64,000 nt of DNA from Flavobacterium cupreum (GCF_003996965.1 NZ_QWDM01000006.1:286257-350256), one strand, 5' to 3'. Counted from the first letter of the stretch, positions 18,488 through 28,108 are shown. Notes: generated by a model not told the origin, from the letters alone. Numbers and translations: made by a program.

Positions 18488-19762
18488 CTACTCTTTAAGT
18501 GCTTTTACCAGCACCTTATCAATCTTTACGCCATCCATATCAATGACTTCAAGCACAAATTTTTGCCAGATTAATTTCTCCCCTTCTTTCGGAATATGAG
18601 AAAGCTCGGTCATAATCATTCCGCTTACCGTATTGACTTCGTAATCATTTGTCAATTCATCCAACTCAAAATAAGTTAAGAAATCGTGTAACGAATAATG
18701 TCCGTCTACCAGCCATGAACCATCTTCTCTTTCGATTAGCTGGAATTCATCTTTATAAAAATCAGAAGCATCGCCTACTAAGGCTTCCAATATATCATTT
18801 AGTGTGATAATTCCCTGAAAAACACCATATTCATCTGAAACCAAAGCATAGTGAATACCTGTTTTTTTGAAATTTTCCAATGCTTTGTAAGCCGTGGTCT
18901 GCTCCATTAAATACGGAGCATCGATCATAATTGCCGATAAATCAAAATGATCGCTTTCGATATTGGCAAATATATTTTTAAGGGTTACGATTCCGACAAT
19001 ATCGTCGTAATTATCGCTGTAAACCGGATAAACGGTGTGTAAATCCTGTAAAACCAGTTCTTTAATTTTGGCTTTATCAGCATTTAACGGCAGCATATCT
19101 ACCGATTTACGGTGTGTCATTAATGAATTTACTTTTCGGTCACCAATATGAAACACACGCTCCACGATATCCTGTTCAATTTCCTGAACTTCTCCGCCTT
19201 CGGTTCCTTCTTTTATAATGGCTTTAATTTCTTCTTCCGTCACTTTTCCGTCTGCGGTGGGTTTTATTCTCATCACATTCAATAAAAAATCGGTCGATGA
19301 GGTAAGCAGCCAGATGAAAGGAGCTGTAATAATCGAAACGATCTTCATTGGCATGGCTACCATTTTCGCAATAGATTCAGGATAATTCAATCCGATGCGT
19401 TTCGGCAGTAATTCCCCTAAAACCAAAGAGAAAAAGGTTAGAACCACCACGACAATCCCAACTGCAACGGAATGGGCATAAGGTTTTAAAACCTGAAATC
19501 CGCTAACAAATGTCTCGACATCAATTGTGATTTTATCTCCTGAATAAATACCGGTCAAAATTCCGATTAAGGTAATTCCGATCTGAACAGTTGATAAAAA
19601 CTTGTTAGGCGAATTAGCTAAATCCAACGCTATTCTGGCACTCTTGTTTCCTTTTTTAGCGGCTGTTTCCAGTCTGTTTTTCCGGGCTGAAATCAGTGCA
19701 ATTTCAGACATGGAGAAAACTCCGTTTAATAGTATTAGAAAAAATATTATTAGTATTTCCAA
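18488..19762 (-). CDS. CNNM/CorC-type membrane protein with CBS domains (hemolysin family, UPF0053)
   Basis: The 424-aa protein has an N-terminal DUF21 membrane domain (about 1-185, four hydrophobic segments). A tandem CBS pair (VERVFHIGDRKVNSLMTHRK ... VYPVYSDNYDDIVGIV) and a C-terminal CorC/HlyC domain (WLVDGHYSLHDF, SHIPKEGE) follow. Members are implicated in Mg2+/Co2+ efflux, and the old name hemolysin is not functional evidence. The gene is complete. The gliding protein GldE is a related paralogue; nothing here (no gldD neighbour) points to it. Confidence 0.88.
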   Translation of the reverse strand: MEILIIFFLILLNGVFSMSEIALISARKNRLETAAKKGNKSARIALDLANSPNKFLSTVQIGITLIGILTGIYSGDKITIDVETFVSGFQVLKPYAHSVAVGIVVVVLTFFSLVLGELLPKRIGLNYPESIAKMVAMPMKIVSIITAPFIWLLTSSTDFLLNVMRIKPTADGKVTEEEIKAIIKEGTEGGEVQEIEQDIVERVFHIGDRKVNSLMTHRKSVDMLPLNADKAKIKELVLQDLHTVYPVYSDNYDDIVGIVTLKNIFANIESDHFDLSAIMIDAPYLMEQTTAYKALENFKKTGIHYALVSDEYGVFQGIITLNDILEALVGDASDFYKDEFQLIEREDGSWLVDGHYSLHDFLTYFELDELTNDYEVNTVSGMIMTELSHIPKEGEKLIWQKFVLEVIDMDGVKIDKVLVKALKE

Positions 19763-19927
19763 TTTGTAATTGATTCGTTATTGAATAGTTCGTTAAATGT
19801 AATTTGTAACCTAAATGTATTATAGCCTTAATGTCCTGACAAGCCCTGAACTAAAAAAACTAATTTTTCCTCCCAGAAAACAGCAATCCGAAGACGCTTG
19901 TTTTATGGTATGGAAAAATAGTTTTCT

Positions 19928-19952
19928 TTTATCCCGATGGCTTTCGGGATGA
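19928..19952. other. Hairpin downstream of adk
   Basis: ATCCCGA and TCGGGAT form a perfect 7-bp stem with a 6-nt loop about 25 bases after the adk stop. There is no T-run, so it may protect the mRNA end or be part of an interspersed repeat rather than a classic terminator. The rest of the 210-base gap contains nothing recognisable. Confidence 0.45.
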
Positions 19953-19973
19953 AACGACAGCTGGAAAAAGCTT

Positions 19974-20546
19974 CTACAAATTATCTATAACTGACGTTAA
20001 TCGCTCTGTAATTTCTTCGATAGTTCCGATACCGTTTACGGCATAAAACTTATTTTGTTCTTTATAATAACCAATTAATGGTGCTGTTTTCTCATTGTAT
20101 TCCTGATATCTTACACGAATTTTCTCTTCGTCCTGATCATCGGGTCTTCCACTTGTTTTTCCTCTTTCCAACAGACGGGCTACCAAAATTTCATCATCAG
20201 CTTCTAAAGCGATTGTTGCGGTAACACTTGAACCAATTGTTGGCAGAAATTTATCCAAAGCCTCGGCCTGGTCTAAAGTTCTTGGATAACCGTCGAATAA
20301 AAATCCTGCTGTATCCGGGTGTTTTTTCACTTCGTCAATTAACATTGCAGTTGTTACTTCGCAAGGTACCAACTCTCCATTATCCATAAAAACTCTTGCT
20401 TTTTTACCCAAATCTGTATCATTTTTTAAATTAAAACGAAAAATATCTCCGGTTGAAAGATGTGTTAATTTGTATTTTTCTTTTAAAAATTCTGCCTGAG
20501 TTCCTTTTCCTGCTCCCGGCTTTCCAAATAAAACAATGTTAATCAT
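19974..20546 (-). CDS. adk: Adenylate kinase (short-LID form)
   Basis: The 190-aa enzyme interconverts ATP+AMP and 2 ADP. The P-loop is GKPGAGKGTQ (8-17). The NMP-binding STGDIFR, the DGYPRT motif and the LID arginines (LLERGKTSGRPDD) are all present. At 190 residues it lacks the long LID insert and zinc-binding cysteines of the 214-aa type. It sits 81 bases downstream of hpt on the same strand, a purine-salvage pairing. Confidence 0.96.
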   Translation of the reverse strand: MINIVLFGKPGAGKGTQAEFLKEKYKLTHLSTGDIFRFNLKNDTDLGKKARVFMDNGELVPCEVTTAMLIDEVKKHPDTAGFLFDGYPRTLDQAEALDKFLPTIGSSVTATIALEADDEILVARLLERGKTSGRPDDQDEEKIRVRYQEYNEKTAPLIGYYKEQNKFYAVNGIGTIEEITERLTSVIDNL

Positions 20547-20626
20547 AATAAGTGTGAGTGTTGCTTGACTTCTTAATTTTCAAAGAAGTTTAAAATGAAT
20601 ATATAGTTGTGTGTTTTGTTTACAAT

Positions 20627-21157
20627 TTATTCCGCCAATTTATATACTTCCGTTAAATTTCGTCCTAAACCATCATAGTCTAAACCGTAGCCGACAATGA
20701 ATTTATTCGGAATCCTAATCCCGACATAATCGATTTTAATATCTTTTTTATATGCTTCCGGTTTAAAGAACAAAGTTGCAATCTTAAAATGCTTTACATT
20801 CTGTGCTTTAAACATCTGTTTTAATTCCTCGATTGTATTCCCTGTATCGACGATATCTTCAATGATAATAACAGTCCTGCCGGATAAATCCTGATTGATT
20901 CCTATTAATTCTTTAACCGAATTAGTAGATTCTGTGCCTTCATACGACGCCATTTTGATAAATGAAACTTCGCAGGGCTTTTTGTATTTTTTCAGGAAAT
21001 CGGCAACCACCATAAATGCGCCATTCAGAACTCCAATAAAAATTGGTGTATCATCTCCGAAATCATCTTCTACTTGTGCAACTATTTTCGTTAAAGCAAA
21101 ATCAATTTCTTTTGCCGAAATAAACGGAACAAATTGTTTATCGTGAAGTTGTATCAT
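20627..21157 (-). CDS. hpt: Hypoxanthine phosphoribosyltransferase
   Basis: The 176-aa purine-salvage enzyme converts hypoxanthine or guanine plus PRPP to IMP or GMP. The PRPP loop is IIIEDIVDTGNTI, and FIKMASY and the C-terminal YVGIRIPNKFIVGYGLDY are typical. The reading frame stays open to an upstream ATG at 21184. I chose 21157 (MIQLHDKQFVPF) because the -7 box at 21182-21189 would overlap the earlier start. Directly upstream of adk. Confidence 0.94.
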   Translation of the reverse strand: MIQLHDKQFVPFISAKEIDFALTKIVAQVEDDFGDDTPIFIGVLNGAFMVVADFLKKYKKPCEVSFIKMASYEGTESTNSVKELIGINQDLSGRTVIIIEDIVDTGNTIEELKQMFKAQNVKHFKIATLFFKPEAYKKDIKIDYVGIRIPNKFIVGYGLDYDGLGRNLTEVYKLAE

Positions 21158-21181
21158 TATTTTTATGTTTAAAATAATGCG

Positions 21182-21189
21182 CAAAGATA
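21182..21189 (-). promoter_or_regulatory. Candidate -7 box of hpt (TATCTTTG)
   Basis: On the minus strand TATCTTTG matches TAnnTTTG exactly. Transcription would begin about 20 bases before the ATG at 21157. A properly spaced -33 TTG is not evident. Confidence 0.45.
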
Positions 21190-21341
21190 CAGAATTACAA
21201 CCAAACTGTTAGTATCAAATTATTTTGAAACAACACTTTTTTATCAATGTTAAATATCAGTTAATTTTTACATTTCAATTCTGTTATTATTTTTTACATT
21301 TACTAAATTGTTGTCTTTAACATATTTAACTCCAAATCACA

Positions 21342-22616
21342 ATGAAAATAATAAGACAAATATCTTCTGCTATATTATTAATCGTCCTGACAGCCTGTAA
21401 CGGACAGGTCAAAAAAGAAGAAAAAGAAGCACTTGCAAAACAGCCCGGTAATATTGTCAAAACGGCAATCGGGGAAATTACTTTACCACCACCCTACGCT
21501 ACCGAATCCAAAACAAATAACAGCCGCGTCCTGAAATGGCCTGATGGAAAAACACCAAAAGCACCCGAAGGTTTTACCGTATCTAAATTTGCAGATGGTC
21601 TGGAAAATCCGCGTTGGACCTATATTGCCCCAAACAATGATATTTTTATTGTTGAGAGCGGTACCAGAGCCAGTAAAAATCAGATTACGGTTTTTCGTGA
21701 TGCTGATAAAGACGGAAAATTTGAGACCCGCAATGTTTTTATTTCAGGGCTGAACAGGCCTTTTGGAATGCTGGTGCTGAAAGATTTTTTCTATATCGCC
21801 AACACTGACGGCCTTTATCGCTATCGTTATAAAAATAATCCCCTCAAACTGGAAACCCAGGGCACAAAAATTCTCGAACTTCCTGCCGGAGGCTACAACA
21901 ATCACTGGACGAGAAATTTACTTGCAAATACTGACGGAACAAAAATCTATATTTCCGTAGGATCAGGAAGTAATGTGGGGGAAAACGGAATGGACAAAGA
22001 AGTGCGCCGCGCTGCAATTCTCGAAGTAAATCCCGACGGAACCGGTGAGAAAATTTATGCGTCCGGAATTAGAAACCCCGTCGGAATGGACTGGAATCCG
22101 GCGAATGGCGAACTTTGGACAGCGGTTAATGAGCGTGACGAACTGGGCGATGATCTGGTTCCAGATTATGTTACCAGTGTTAAAAAAGACGGTTTTTACG
22201 GCTGGCCGTATTCGTACTATGGGAATATTTTAGATCCAAGAATGAAAGGCGAACGCAAAGATTTAGCCGCAAAAGCAATTGTACCCGACGTTCCTGTTGG
22301 TGCTCATACGGCTTCTCTTGGACTGGCATTTTATACGAAAGATGCTTTTCCGAAGAAATACAAAAACGGAATTTTCATAGGTCAGCATGGTTCCTGGAAT
22401 CGCGCTAAAATATCAGGATATAAAGTTCTTTTCGTTCCTTTTACCAATGGAAAACCTTCCGGAAAACCCGAAGATTTTTTAACCGGATTTATTGCAGATG
22501 AAGCCAAAGCGGAAGTATATGGCCGTCCCGTTGCCGTTACGGTTATGAATGACGGATCACTTCTGGTAAACGATGACAGCGGAAATACCATCTGGAAAGT
22601 AACTGCCAATAAATAA
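21342..22616 (+). CDS. PQQ-dependent sugar dehydrogenase-like lipoprotein
   Basis: The 424-aa protein is a six-bladed beta-propeller of the glucose/sorbosone dehydrogenase family (soluble aldose dehydrogenase type). It is exported as a lipoprotein (lipobox LTAC, Cys19). Family phrases include GLENPRWTYIAPNNDIFIVESG, GLNRPFGM, NHWTRNLL, YASGIRNPVGMDWNP and GQHGSWNR. The His of NHWTRN fits the proposed catalytic base. Known members oxidise aldoses with bound PQQ and Ca2+; substrate and cofactor use here are inferred. A TonB-dependent receptor follows after 12 bases, so the two probably act on the same imported compound. Confidence 0.87.
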   Translation: MKIIRQISSAILLIVLTACNGQVKKEEKEALAKQPGNIVKTAIGEITLPPPYATESKTNNSRVLKWPDGKTPKAPEGFTVSKFADGLENPRWTYIAPNNDIFIVESGTRASKNQITVFRDADKDGKFETRNVFISGLNRPFGMLVLKDFFYIANTDGLYRYRYKNNPLKLETQGTKILELPAGGYNNHWTRNLLANTDGTKIYISVGSGSNVGENGMDKEVRRAAILEVNPDGTGEKIYASGIRNPVGMDWNPANGELWTAVNERDELGDDLVPDYVTSVKKDGFYGWPYSYYGNILDPRMKGERKDLAAKAIVPDVPVGAHTASLGLAFYTKDAFPKKYKNGIFIGQHGSWNRAKISGYKVLFVPFTNGKPSGKPEDFLTGFIADEAKAEVYGRPVAVTVMNDGSLLVNDDSGNTIWKVTANK

Positions 22617-22628
22617 CAGCTCCTTTTT

Positions 22629-24722
22629 ATGATTTTAAAAAAATACTGCTTTCTTTATTTTTTTGCATTGCTTTTTTTACAAACGATCAATGCACAAAAT
22701 AGGGAAAGCAACACTATAGATTCGCTTCAGACGCAGAAACTCAAAGAAGTCGTGATTAGTCCGTTTTATATTAATACCGACTTGCAAAATGCTCCGGCTT
22801 CAATTGGCATTTTATCCAGAAAAGATTTATTGCAAAATAATACAACCGATATCAGCACTGTTATTAATACAATTCCAGGTGTTTTTATGCAGTCTGCAAA
22901 TTTTACAACCACCCGGATTTCAATTCGTGGCATTGGCGCAAGAACACCTTACGGCACGAATAAAATCAGGGCTTTTTACGGTAGTATTCCGCTCACTTCC
23001 GGAAACAGCGAAACCGTGATCGATGATATTGATCTACAAAGCATCAGCCAGGTCGAAATTATCAAAGGCCCTCTTTCCAGCGTTTACGGTGCGGGATTAG
23101 GCGGCGCGATTTTACTTTCACCTCAACTTTCAAAAACACAGGGGCAAAATGCCGGAATAAGCACCGTTTTTGGCTCTTACGGTTTATTAAAAAACACCCT
23201 TAATTACAGCCTGAATGAAAAACAAGGCAGTTTAAACCTGAGTTATCACAAACTGCAAACCGATGGCTGGAGGGAAAACAGTGCCTATAACCGGGAAGGA
23301 ATTACAATGGCCGGCGAATTGTTTAAAAAGGAAAAGAGCAAACTGACTTACTTTTCCAATTATACTTATCTCAAATCTTTCATTCCCAGTTCGATCAATA
23401 AAACGATGTTTGAAAACAATCCAAAATCCGGTGCTCCAACCTGGGTCGCTTCAAAAGGATACAAAGAATACAAATCGACTCTGGGCGGATTGGCTTATGA
23501 TTTTAAAATCAATGAAAACATACAGAATTCAACTTCGGTTTTTATCAATTACAAAGACAGTAATGAACCCAGGCCTTTTGATATTCTGCGTCAATATACT
23601 TTTGCAGCCGGTGCCAGAACGCAGTTTTCAGGAAGTTTTAAAATTAAGGAAACCGAAAACCAGTTTATAACCGGAATCGAATATTTCTCAGACACTTACA
23701 AAGGCAATACGTTCGAAAATCTATATCAGCAGAATAATGGACAGGGAAGTTTACAGGGAAACCAGCTTACCGAAAATGGTCAGAAAAGGCATTTTTACAA
23801 TATTTTTTCGCAAATCAGAACGTTACTTTCCAAACAGTTTGAAATCCAGGCCGGACTAAATTACAATAAAACAGCATTTGAATTGGAGAATTATAACCTC
23901 AGTTTGAATCAACAATACAGTTATGACGGTATTCTTTCCCCCCAATTGTCTTTGTTATTTAAAACCAGTAAGGAGAGAACCCTGTATTTTTCAGCAAGCC
24001 GCGGCTTTTCACTACCGGCGACGGAAGAAACACTGACCAGCAACGGAACCATTAATCCTGATATCAAACCGGAGAACGGCTATAATTTTGAAGCAGGTGG
24101 AAAATTCTATTTTTTCAATAAAAAACTGTACACCGAATTTGCTGTTTACCGAATGGAAATAAAAGATCTGCTGGTAGCAAAACGCGTTGGAGACGATCAG
24201 TATGTAGGTGTAAATGCCGGCAAAACATTTCACGAAGGGATCGAAATAACCTTAAAACACAATTGGCCTATTAATTCATTCTGGACAATGAGTTCCTATT
24301 TTTCGAGTTCTTTGGGCAAATATGAATTTAAAGAATACCTGGATAACGGAAATGATTTTTCAGGAAACAAATTAACCGGAGTGGCTGCGAATAAAGTAAA
24401 TGCCGGATTGATTTTCAATTCCCGTTCAGGCATTTATTTTTCTGCCGATTATCAGTTTGTGGATGAAATTCCGTTAAACGATGCCAACACCGCATATTCA
24501 GATGCCTACCACATGGTCAATATTAAAGCGGGTTACGGATTTGAAATTTTGCCTTTCCTGACGACCAGTTTTGCTGCCGGAATCAATAATCTTACCAACG
24601 AAAAATATGCTTCATTAATTTTACCCAATGCTGTCGCAGTCGGAAATGCAATGCCTAGATATTATTATCCGGGACTTCCCGTAAATTATTACGGAACAAT
24701 CTCATTAAATTACTTATTTTAG
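22629..24722 (+). CDS. TonB-dependent outer-membrane receptor
   Basis: The 697-aa receptor has a signal peptide (cleavage near INAQN). The plug domain lies at about 40-160 (STVINTIPGVFMQ, RISIRGIGARTPYGTNKIRAFYG, QVEIIKGPLSSVYGAGLGGAI) and a 22-strand barrel ends in Phe (LNYLF). It lacks the carboxypeptidase-like N-terminal extension of SusC proteins and more resembles siderophore/vitamin-type receptors (GFSLPATEETLTSNGTINPDIKPE). It is co-transcribed with the PQQ sugar dehydrogenase, and the next gene's ATG directly abuts its stop. The ligand is unknown. Confidence 0.93.
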   Translation: MILKKYCFLYFFALLFLQTINAQNRESNTIDSLQTQKLKEVVISPFYINTDLQNAPASIGILSRKDLLQNNTTDISTVINTIPGVFMQSANFTTTRISIRGIGARTPYGTNKIRAFYGSIPLTSGNSETVIDDIDLQSISQVEIIKGPLSSVYGAGLGGAILLSPQLSKTQGQNAGISTVFGSYGLLKNTLNYSLNEKQGSLNLSYHKLQTDGWRENSAYNREGITMAGELFKKEKSKLTYFSNYTYLKSFIPSSINKTMFENNPKSGAPTWVASKGYKEYKSTLGGLAYDFKINENIQNSTSVFINYKDSNEPRPFDILRQYTFAAGARTQFSGSFKIKETENQFITGIEYFSDTYKGNTFENLYQQNNGQGSLQGNQLTENGQKRHFYNIFSQIRTLLSKQFEIQAGLNYNKTAFELENYNLSLNQQYSYDGILSPQLSLLFKTSKERTLYFSASRGFSLPATEETLTSNGTINPDIKPENGYNFEAGGKFYFFNKKLYTEFAVYRMEIKDLLVAKRVGDDQYVGVNAGKTFHEGIEITLKHNWPINSFWTMSSYFSSSLGKYEFKEYLDNGNDFSGNKLTGVAANKVNAGLIFNSRSGIYFSADYQFVDEIPLNDANTAYSDAYHMVNIKAGYGFEILPFLTTSFAAGINNLTNEKYASLILPNAVAVGNAMPRYYYPGLPVNYYGTISLNYLF

Positions 24723-25304
24723 ATGTTGCACACAAAATCAAATTCAGATAAAATGTCTTCCGCACTTCAATTAAAACTCAACTATGTAACGGCTTATCGG
24801 GAAAACCGTCTTAAAGTGGCGCAGGACATTTTGGAAAACAAGCTTTTTTTTGAGGAGCTAGTGGCTGTTTCTTTTTCGCCTTCAGACAAAAACAATCACA
24901 AGGCTTGCTGGATTTTAGAATTTGTATCTTATGAAGAACTGAATTGGCTGCAGCCTCATCTTGATTTTTTCTGTGCTAATTTAAAAATATTAAAAGACGA
25001 AAGTGCGATACGTCCGATTGCCAAAGTAGTGCAGCTTTTAATAAAGTCGCATTATAAGAAAACCGAAAACAGCGTTTTACTTTCTGAAGAAAATCTTCAG
25101 GATTGCATAGAAACTTCTTTTGACTGGCTTATAAATGATACCAAAGTGGCTACGAAAGCCTATTCCATAAGAACTTTATACGTATTGGGAAATCATTACG
25201 TCTGGATTCATCCGGAGCTGCAAATCATTCTGAATAAAGATTATGCAGATCATTCGGCAGCATACAAAGCCGTTGCAAAGGAAGTCCTGAAGAAAATAAA
25301 ATAG
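24723..25304 (+). CDS. Conserved hypothetical protein, HEAT-like helical
   Basis: The 193-aa cytoplasmic protein is predicted almost entirely helical, with HEAT-like pairs (for example WILEFVSYEELNWLQPHLDFF and SFDWLINDTKVATKAYSIRTLYVLG). No catalytic motif is visible. The first ATG immediately follows the receptor stop. A second ATG at 24753 (MSSALQLKLNY) is equally plausible and would give 183 residues. It is translationally coupled to the receptor but its role is unknown. Confidence 0.7.
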   Translation: MLHTKSNSDKMSSALQLKLNYVTAYRENRLKVAQDILENKLFFEELVAVSFSPSDKNNHKACWILEFVSYEELNWLQPHLDFFCANLKILKDESAIRPIAKVVQLLIKSHYKKTENSVLLSEENLQDCIETSFDWLINDTKVATKAYSIRTLYVLGNHYVWIHPELQIILNKDYADHSAAYKAVAKEVLKKIK

Positions 25305-25443
25305 CTATTACATTCCTTTAAATTCAACACAGATGGCACTAATGATCCTGTTCTGAAAATTAGAAGATGAAAAAAATCATGAAAATCGTGAAATTAATGG
25401 CAAAAAAAAGATTAAAAAGTATCTTTGCAAAAACACAACAACA

Positions 25444-26598
25444 ATGAATTATTTTTCTTCTGATTTTAAATTAGGAATTTTAGGTGGCGGGCAATTAGGC
25501 AAAATGCTATTGTCTGATACCAGAAAGTTTGACATCCAGACTTATGTTTTAGATCCGAGTGACGAAGCGCCGAGCAAAATTGCCTGTAATAAATTCTTCA
25601 AGGGCGATTTGATGGATTATGAAACAGTTTACAATTTTGGAAAACAGGTTGATGTTTTAACTTTCGAAATTGAATTGGTTAATCTGGAAGCTTTAACGCA
25701 ATTGGAAAACGAAGGCGTGAAAGTATATCCTTCTCCAAAAACCCTGAAGGGAATCCAAAACAAAGGCGTACAAAAAGATTTTTACACCTCAAGCAATATC
25801 CCTACAGCCGCGTATTTAAGATTTGACAGTCCGGAGCAATTGCAGAAGTCTGTTGGAAACGATGAAATGACCATTCCATTTGTATGGAAATGTACCGAAT
25901 TCGGTTATGACGGAAATGGCGTAAAAGTCATTCGCCAGATTTCTGATATGGATGATCTTCCTAATGTAGAATGCATTGCAGAAACTATGGTCCCGTTTAA
26001 AAACGAACTGGCTGTAATCGTCTGCAGAAACCCATCCGGAGAAATAAAAACCTATCCTGTTGTCGAAATGGAATTCCACCCGGAAGCCAATCAGGTAGAA
26101 TACGTAATTTGTCCTGCACGTATTGACGAAAAAGTAGCCGAAAAAGCCCGGGCAATCGCCTTGAATGTTTCTGAAAAATTCAACCACGTTGGCCTTTTGG
26201 CAGTGGAAATGTTTCAAACCAGCGACGACGAAATTTTGGTAAACGAAGTAGCACCGCGTCCGCACAATTCAGGTCATTATTCCATTGAGGCCAGTTATAC
26301 TTCACAATTCGAAAATCATTTGCGTGCCATTTTAGATCTTCCGTTAGGAAATACAGACAGCAAAGTCGCTGGCGTTATGGTTAATTTAGTAGGTGCCGAA
26401 GGTTTTTCGGGAGATGTAGTTTACGAAAACATTGAAACCATTTTAGGATGGAACGGTGTTACGCCACATATTTACGGTAAAAAGCAAACCCGTCCTTTTA
26501 GAAAAATGGGGCATGTGACGATAGTAAATGAAAATATGGTAGAAGCGAGACGTATTGCCGAGGAAGTGAAGAATACGATTAAGGTGATTAGTTTGTAG
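25444..26598 (+). CDS. purK: N5-carboxyaminoimidazole ribonucleotide synthase
   Basis: The 384-aa ATP-grasp enzyme of purine synthesis makes N5-CAIR from AIR, ATP and bicarbonate. Visible elements are the N-terminal LGILGGGQLGKML, the ATP-grasp core (PFVWKCTEFGYDGNGV), AVEMF and NEVAPRPHNSGHYSIEA. purE lies 248 bases downstream, with a tandem repeat array between them. A -7-like TATCTTTG (25420-25427) lies just before the ATG. Confidence 0.96.
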   Translation: MNYFSSDFKLGILGGGQLGKMLLSDTRKFDIQTYVLDPSDEAPSKIACNKFFKGDLMDYETVYNFGKQVDVLTFEIELVNLEALTQLENEGVKVYPSPKTLKGIQNKGVQKDFYTSSNIPTAAYLRFDSPEQLQKSVGNDEMTIPFVWKCTEFGYDGNGVKVIRQISDMDDLPNVECIAETMVPFKNELAVIVCRNPSGEIKTYPVVEMEFHPEANQVEYVICPARIDEKVAEKARAIALNVSEKFNHVGLLAVEMFQTSDDEILVNEVAPRPHNSGHYSIEASYTSQFENHLRAILDLPLGNTDSKVAGVMVNLVGAEGFSGDVVYENIETILGWNGVTPHIYGKKQTRPFRKMGHVTIVNENMVEARRIAEEVKNTIKVISL

Positions 26599-26846
26599 TC
26601 GCAGTTTTCAGTCGCAGTCCACAAACTTGAAACCTGAAACAAAAAATAACAGTCACAGTTTCAGTCGCAGTAAACAGCCTGAAACTTGAAACCTGAAACC
26701 TGAAACAAAAAATAACAGTCGCAGTTTTCATTCGCAGTACACAAACCTGAAACCTGAAACAAAAAATAACAGTCACAGTTTTCAGTCGCAGTCCACAAAC
26801 CTGAAACCTGAAACTTGAAACCTGAAACAAAAACAACAAAACAAAC
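26596..26846. repeat. Tandem repeat array between purK and purE (four units)
   Basis: Four units of about 53-73 bases begin CAGTCGCAG or CAGTCACAG alternately. Each runs through CACAAAC or an equivalent into one to three copies of CTGAAAC(C/T)TGAAAC and ends in AAAAAATAA. The first unit starts inside the purK stop codon and the last ends at the purE ATG. Related single copies lie at 18410, 27330, 41629 and 42965. Non-coding: the long minus-strand frame through it only translates the repeat. Confidence 0.85.
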
Positions 26847-27329
26847 ATGAGCAAAGTAGCCATTATAATGGGAAGTATCTCAGACATGCCAGTCATGCAG
26901 GATGCCATAGACATATTAAAACAATTTAATATTGAAACAGAAGTAGATATTGTTTCGGCGCACAGAACGCCGGAAAAACTATTCGATTTCAGTAAAAATG
27001 CGCATACCCGTGGAATTTCGGTCATTATTGCCGGAGCTGGTGGTGCTGCACATTTACCGGGAATGGTTGCTTCAATGTCACCACTTCCCGTAATTGGAGT
27101 TCCGGTAAAATCAAGCAATTCTATTGATGGATGGGATTCCGTTTTATCCATTCTTCAAATGCCGGGCGGTGTTCCTGTTGCTACTGTAGCGCTAAACGGA
27201 GCCAAGAATGCCGGAATATTAGCGGCACAAATCATAGGAAGCCATGATAAGACTGTTTTAGATACGATTATCTCCTACAAGGAAGAACTGAAAGCAGCGG
27301 TAAATAAAGCTGCCGAAGGATTGAAATAG
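26847..27329 (+). CDS. purE: N5-CAIR mutase (PurE class I)
   Basis: The 160-aa enzyme converts N5-CAIR to CAIR. The motif GSISDMPVM replaces the usual GSxSDxPxM, followed by SAHRTPEKL (catalytic His), GAGGAAHLPGM and QMPGGVPVATVA. Presence of purK confirms the two-enzyme bacterial route. Full length. Confidence 0.96.
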   Translation: MSKVAIIMGSISDMPVMQDAIDILKQFNIETEVDIVSAHRTPEKLFDFSKNAHTRGISVIIAGAGGAAHLPGMVASMSPLPVIGVPVKSSNSIDGWDSVLSILQMPGGVPVATVALNGAKNAGILAAQIIGSHDKTVLDTIISYKEELKAAVNKAAEGLK

Positions 27330-27377
27330 TTTTCAGTTTTCAATAACAGTTTTCAGTGTAGACTATGATTGAAAAAC

Positions 27378-27418
27378 AAACAGCAAAGGCTTCACATAAT
27401 GTGAAGCCTTTGCTGTTT
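27378..27418. terminator. Bidirectional terminator between purE and the 27440 gene
   Basis: A perfect 17-bp stem (AACAGCAAAGGCTTCAC with its complement) encloses the loop ATAAT. It lies between two convergent genes and suits both. Confidence 0.85.
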
Positions 27419-27439
27419 AAAATATGATCTCTTTTGAAA

Positions 27440-28108
27440 TTAAACTTCATCTTCAATTTCTTCCAGAACAGACTCAAATTCATATTCCGTTATATCCTCT
27501 TTATTTATCCAGTTTTCTGAAGTAACCAAATTGTAATTGATATCATCTTCGGTTGTCAATTCCCAAATAATAGCTTCAGCTTCAGGAAACGGAATGTTTT
27601 GGGACATCTGATTTTCGAATAATCTTTTGATAAGATTTCTGTCAGACAAACCACTATTCAATAATTTTAATACGTTTTCGGCTGTCAGTTTTTGGCCTTC
27701 GCCATCCGTGGGTGTCATTGAAAAATGAACCACAGAAGCTTTTGCATTAGGAAATTTTCCGTTGTAGGCTTTAAAAAGCAATTGATTGACATGAAACAAA
27801 CTACCCTGCATGTCAATTTCCGGATATTCCTCGCACACTTTATCAATTAACATATTGTGTGCTATCTGTTCTATTTGACCATCACCTAATCGATCAGCAA
27901 ATTTATATTTCAATACTATTTCGGCAGCTTCATTAGGCTCATAATCAGAAATAGCCATTTGTAATAATTCCGGCAAACTACTTTTCTCGGCTGTTGCACC
28001 ATCCGGATAATTGAATTTTTCCAATAACCGGACAAAATCTTCATCTGACCAGTATCCTTCCACTTCATTAACAGTATCGATACGCTTTATTATAATTTGA
28101 TAGTTCAT
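27440..28108 (-). CDS. Hypothetical protein
   Basis: The 222-aa acidic, probably cytoplasmic protein has no signal peptide or membrane segment. It begins with a short beta region (MNYQIIIKRIDTVN) followed by helical segments, and ends in a strongly acidic tail (ESVLEEIEDEV). I do not recognise the family. Single gene, convergent with purE and divergent from the M3 peptidase. Codon use resembles its neighbours, so it is not obviously foreign. Confidence 0.7.
   Translation of the reverse strand: MNYQIIIKRIDTVNEVEGYWSDEDFVRLLEKFNYPDGATAEKSSLPELLQMAISDYEPNEAAEIVLKYKFADRLGDGQIEQIAHNMLIDKVCEEYPEIDMQGSLFHVNQLLFKAYNGKFPNAKASVVHFSMTPTDGEGQKLTAENVLKLLNSGLSDRNLIKRLFENQMSQNIPFPEAEAIIWELTTEDDINYNLVTSENWINKEDITEYEFESVLEEIEDEV

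Noticed and set aside
26596..26846. CRISPR-like array
   Set aside because: Units are directly adjacent with no unique spacers, unequal lengths and no cas genes.
26588..27151. Minus-strand open frame of 187 codons across the purK-purE gap and purE
   Set aside because: It repeatedly translates the non-coding tandem repeat (FRFQVCGLRLKT-like) and overlaps purE on the opposite strand. No family resemblance.
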